A program made the translations under genes and the position numbers. From positions 800,074 to 813,956 of the forward strand of contig NW_003129357.1 of assembly GCF_000003605.2 (NCBI RefSeq): a DNA stretch of 13,883 nt. The letters are read 5' to 3'. The notes under the pieces were generated by a model, which was given only the letters and a program-made list of their open reading frames with translations, was not told the DNA's origin and did not search any database. Shown here one piece after another: positions 12,208-13,883 of the stretch. This DNA comes from Saccoglossus kowalevskii. Lineage: Eukaryota; Hemichordata; Enteropneusta; Harrimaniidae. Numbering within the stretch: position 1 is the stretch's first letter; each line of letters starts with the position of its first letter.

Positions 12208-13439
12208 TTATTTGTCTTTCTTGTCCTTTGGTATTCTCCCAAAAGTATAGAATTCGTCGTTAGGTCGCATACTGACAAGGTGGGCCATTCTATTGGATAA
12301 TGCAAAAAAACCAACAATGGCACCGATGTCCCAAGCATCTTCTCTGTCAAGACCATGCTTCTCTAAATCTACGAAATGTTCTTCATGGATTGCCTCACTC
12401 TTGCACACTCGCATGGCAAACTCCAAGATGGCTTTCTGTCTTGCGTCCAAATCGGCACATTTCCAGTTGATGGCTACCTGTAGTAGGGCATCAATAAATA
12501 AAACTGTTTTCAGTGAATATAAAACATTTTCATCAAAATGAAGAGCATTTTCCAGAATTGCATCATAATAATTCACAAATTTTCTCACCAGAAATAGAAA
12601 AAAATCCAATATGGATGTGTTGACACAATAATTCCGGTTGGCGATTGCACTACTGCATCTACATAGAACCTGACACTGTATGTTATCTGACGAAAGGTGG
12701 GTGGAAGCTACGTTACAGCAAACCGTCAATGTGTTCGATAATATTCACGCGATTCCAAACACAACAGAGTGTACGTAAATATATAGCAACACAAGCAGTA
12801 CCAAGAAACTTCAGTCTTTAATACATCGATTAATTGCAGACTTCAACTTGACAACTTCACAAACCCTGCCACTGTTCTGTAAGTTTCCGTAAATAATCAT
12901 ACAAGTCCATGGGCCTAAAGATTACCAATCGCCAACTTGCCGTCTATTTTCCTCTGACCTTTCCTAAAACCTGACATGTTTGTTCGCCCTGTGTTACCTG
13001 CATTTAGAATTAAATGAACTGTGGTGGCGCCCTACCGACCTGCCAACTAATAGGCAACTTTGGCGTCTACAGAATGTCTGCCCTGCAATAATTTCAATAC
13101 AAATCATTTCCAGAGAAAATTAAATCAGAAACGTTCTTCAAGTTTGTAACAGTTGCATATGATTTTATTCAAAGAATACCCCACTTATTTAAATGGTTCA
13201 TTCCCTACCTGGTCAGCTGTTATTTTCTTTTTCGAGAACACTCGCATCAGGGCACCATGAGCAATAACACAGTAAACACAATTGTTGTGAGCGCTTGTAG
13301 CAACAACAATCATCTCCTTGTCAGCTTTGCTTAGGTTACCATGCTCCTTGTACATAAGTACATCATAGTACGCAAAGAAGGCACGGTACTCTGCGGGACG
13401 ATGTGACAAGGCACGAAAGACGTTCGGTAAAAATCCAGA
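12208..13439 (-). CDS. AhpD-like (CMD fold) peroxidase-related protein, last two coding exons, 5' end outside the window
   Basis: Member of the AhpD/carboxymuconolactone decarboxylase superfamily, closest in motifs to the proteins called peroxidase-related in bacteria. Exons are 13439-13209 (77 codons, acceptor TTTTCTTTTCCAG, donor GTAGGG) and 12477-12208 (89 codons plus TAA, acceptor CTACTACAG); the 731-base intron is phase 0. The first exon opens SGFLPNVFRALSHRP, then FFAYYDVLMY. The redox centre is E-x11-C-x2-C-x3-H: Glu at residue 42 of this exon, Cys 54 and 57, His 61 (HNNCVYCVIAHG). The second exon has DLDARQKAILEFAMRV and DAWDIGAIVGFFALSNRMA, the helical part of the fold, and ends in a lysine-rich tail. 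In AhpD the CxxC cysteines reduce peroxide or lipoyl partners with help from the Glu and His, so an active redox protein is plausible, but substrate and location are unknown. The family is about 180-190 residues, so only a short N-terminal exon is missing; none is seen in 13440-13883. It converges on the HPDL-like gene. Confidence 0.88.
12478..13208 (-). other. AhpD-like gene intron
   Basis: Phase-0 intron joining ADQ (exon ending 13209) to VAINW (exon starting 12477). The minus-strand open frame runs upstream of exon 2 as far as 12729, but that part has no family resemblance and the acceptor CTACTACAG lies exactly at the homology boundary. No mobile element was recognised. Confidence 0.8.
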
Positions 13440-13670
13440 CTGGAAAAGAAAATTGATTAGAATTATACCATTCTGAATAACTGACTGAGTTGTGAATGTG
13501 CCCACTACGACTATTAGATCTTTAAATGACCTAGGTACCACCACTCAGTGAACATTCAATTTGTTTGTGTAAACTATACATGCTGTATGGGATTTATATG
13601 GAGCAGTTATACAAATTAAGAATTGTAATACAGTACTACCACAACTACAAACCTTCACACATATTTTCCA
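13440..13670 (-). other. 5' flanking intron of the AhpD-like gene (partial)
   Basis: Sequence upstream of the acceptor at 13440, probably part of an intron whose donor lies beyond the window. The open frame from 13544 down into the exon has no family resemblance before the acceptor and is not taken as the true N-terminus. Confidence 0.55.
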
Positions 13671-13883
13671 TACCCTCATTGTATCCCATTCCAACCACAT
13701 ATTCTTACTGACCTCATTGTATCCCAGCCAAACCATATACCCAATCTCAATGACATCATTGTATTCCATGCCACATATCAAATACTCATATTGACCTCAC
13801 TGTATCCCATTCCAACCCAGATACCCAATAGCCTGTACTCATATTGACCTCACTGTATCCCATTCCAACCCAGATACCCAATA
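13671..13883. repeat. Degenerate minisatellite, unit about 41-53 bases, runs off the right edge
   Basis: Five copies can be lined up on the phrase GACCTCAYTGTATCCCA: about 13671-13709, 13710-13751, 13752-13792, 13793-13845 and 13846-13883 (cut by the window end). The first three are about 39-42 bases and diverged. The fourth is 53 bases, with an added GCCTGTACTCATATT-type segment, and the 38 visible bases of the fifth are identical to it. The identity of the last two suggests recent duplication and a longer homogeneous array beyond the window. The minus-strand frame at 13545-13781 lies mostly in this repeat and is not a gene. Confidence 0.85.

Noticed and set aside
12478-12729. Minus-strand open frame extending the last AhpD-like exon upstream to 12729
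   Set aside because: Resemblance to the family stops exactly at the acceptor CTACTACAG (before 12477), and the upstream exon joins there in phase.
13440-13544. MVVPRS... as the N-terminus of the AhpD-like protein
   Set aside because: Only the part after the acceptor at 13440 matches the family; the part before it is a chance read-through of the intron.

Overview
The window looks like nuclear DNA from an animal. It is AT-rich and holds three spliced protein-coding genes with GT/AG introns of about 0.1 to 1.8 kb, separated by noncoding sequence with degraded transposons, short inverted-repeat elements, microsatellites and a minisatellite. No operons, ribosome-binding sites or prokaryotic features were seen. 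The gene set (allantoicase, an HPDL-type dioxygenase, and an AhpD-like protein of a kind found patchily in invertebrates) together with frequent TACATGTA-type words suggests a marine invertebrate such as a mollusc or a basal deuterostome. The species cannot be fixed from this sequence.

Layout. (1) Positions 165-3856, minus strand: the 5' half of an allantoicase gene (ALLC), five coding exons that splice in frame; the 3' exons lie left of the window. (2) 3857-5414: the divergent intergenic region. It has a compact E-box/CRE/GC-box cluster close to the ALLC start and a dead LINE fragment (about 4078-4713) nearer the next gene. (3) 5415-10295, plus strand: a complete five-exon HPDL-like gene of 420 codons that keeps the two histidines and one glutamate of the family iron site. 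Two of its introns carry small inverted-repeat elements with TA ends. (4) 10296-12207: a 1.9 kb convergent intergenic region with candidate polyadenylation signals and no recognisable gene. (5) 12208-13439, minus strand: the last two coding exons of an AhpD-like (carboxymuconolactone decarboxylase fold) peroxidase-related protein with an intact CxxCxxxH centre; its first exon or exons lie right of the window. (6) 13671-13883: a degenerate minisatellite running off the right edge.

Functionally, allantoicase belongs to purine (urate/allantoin) breakdown, HPDL to aromatic keto-acid oxidation linked in mammals to ubiquinone headgroup synthesis, and the AhpD-like protein to possible peroxide or redox chemistry. 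They are metabolic neighbours, but nothing in the sequence proves that they act together. I found no clear sign of a wholly new system. The points most worth checking are the AhpD-like animal gene, the shared ALLC/HPDL upstream region, the inverted-repeat elements inside the HPDL introns, and a phase-compatible orphan open frame in HPDL intron 2.
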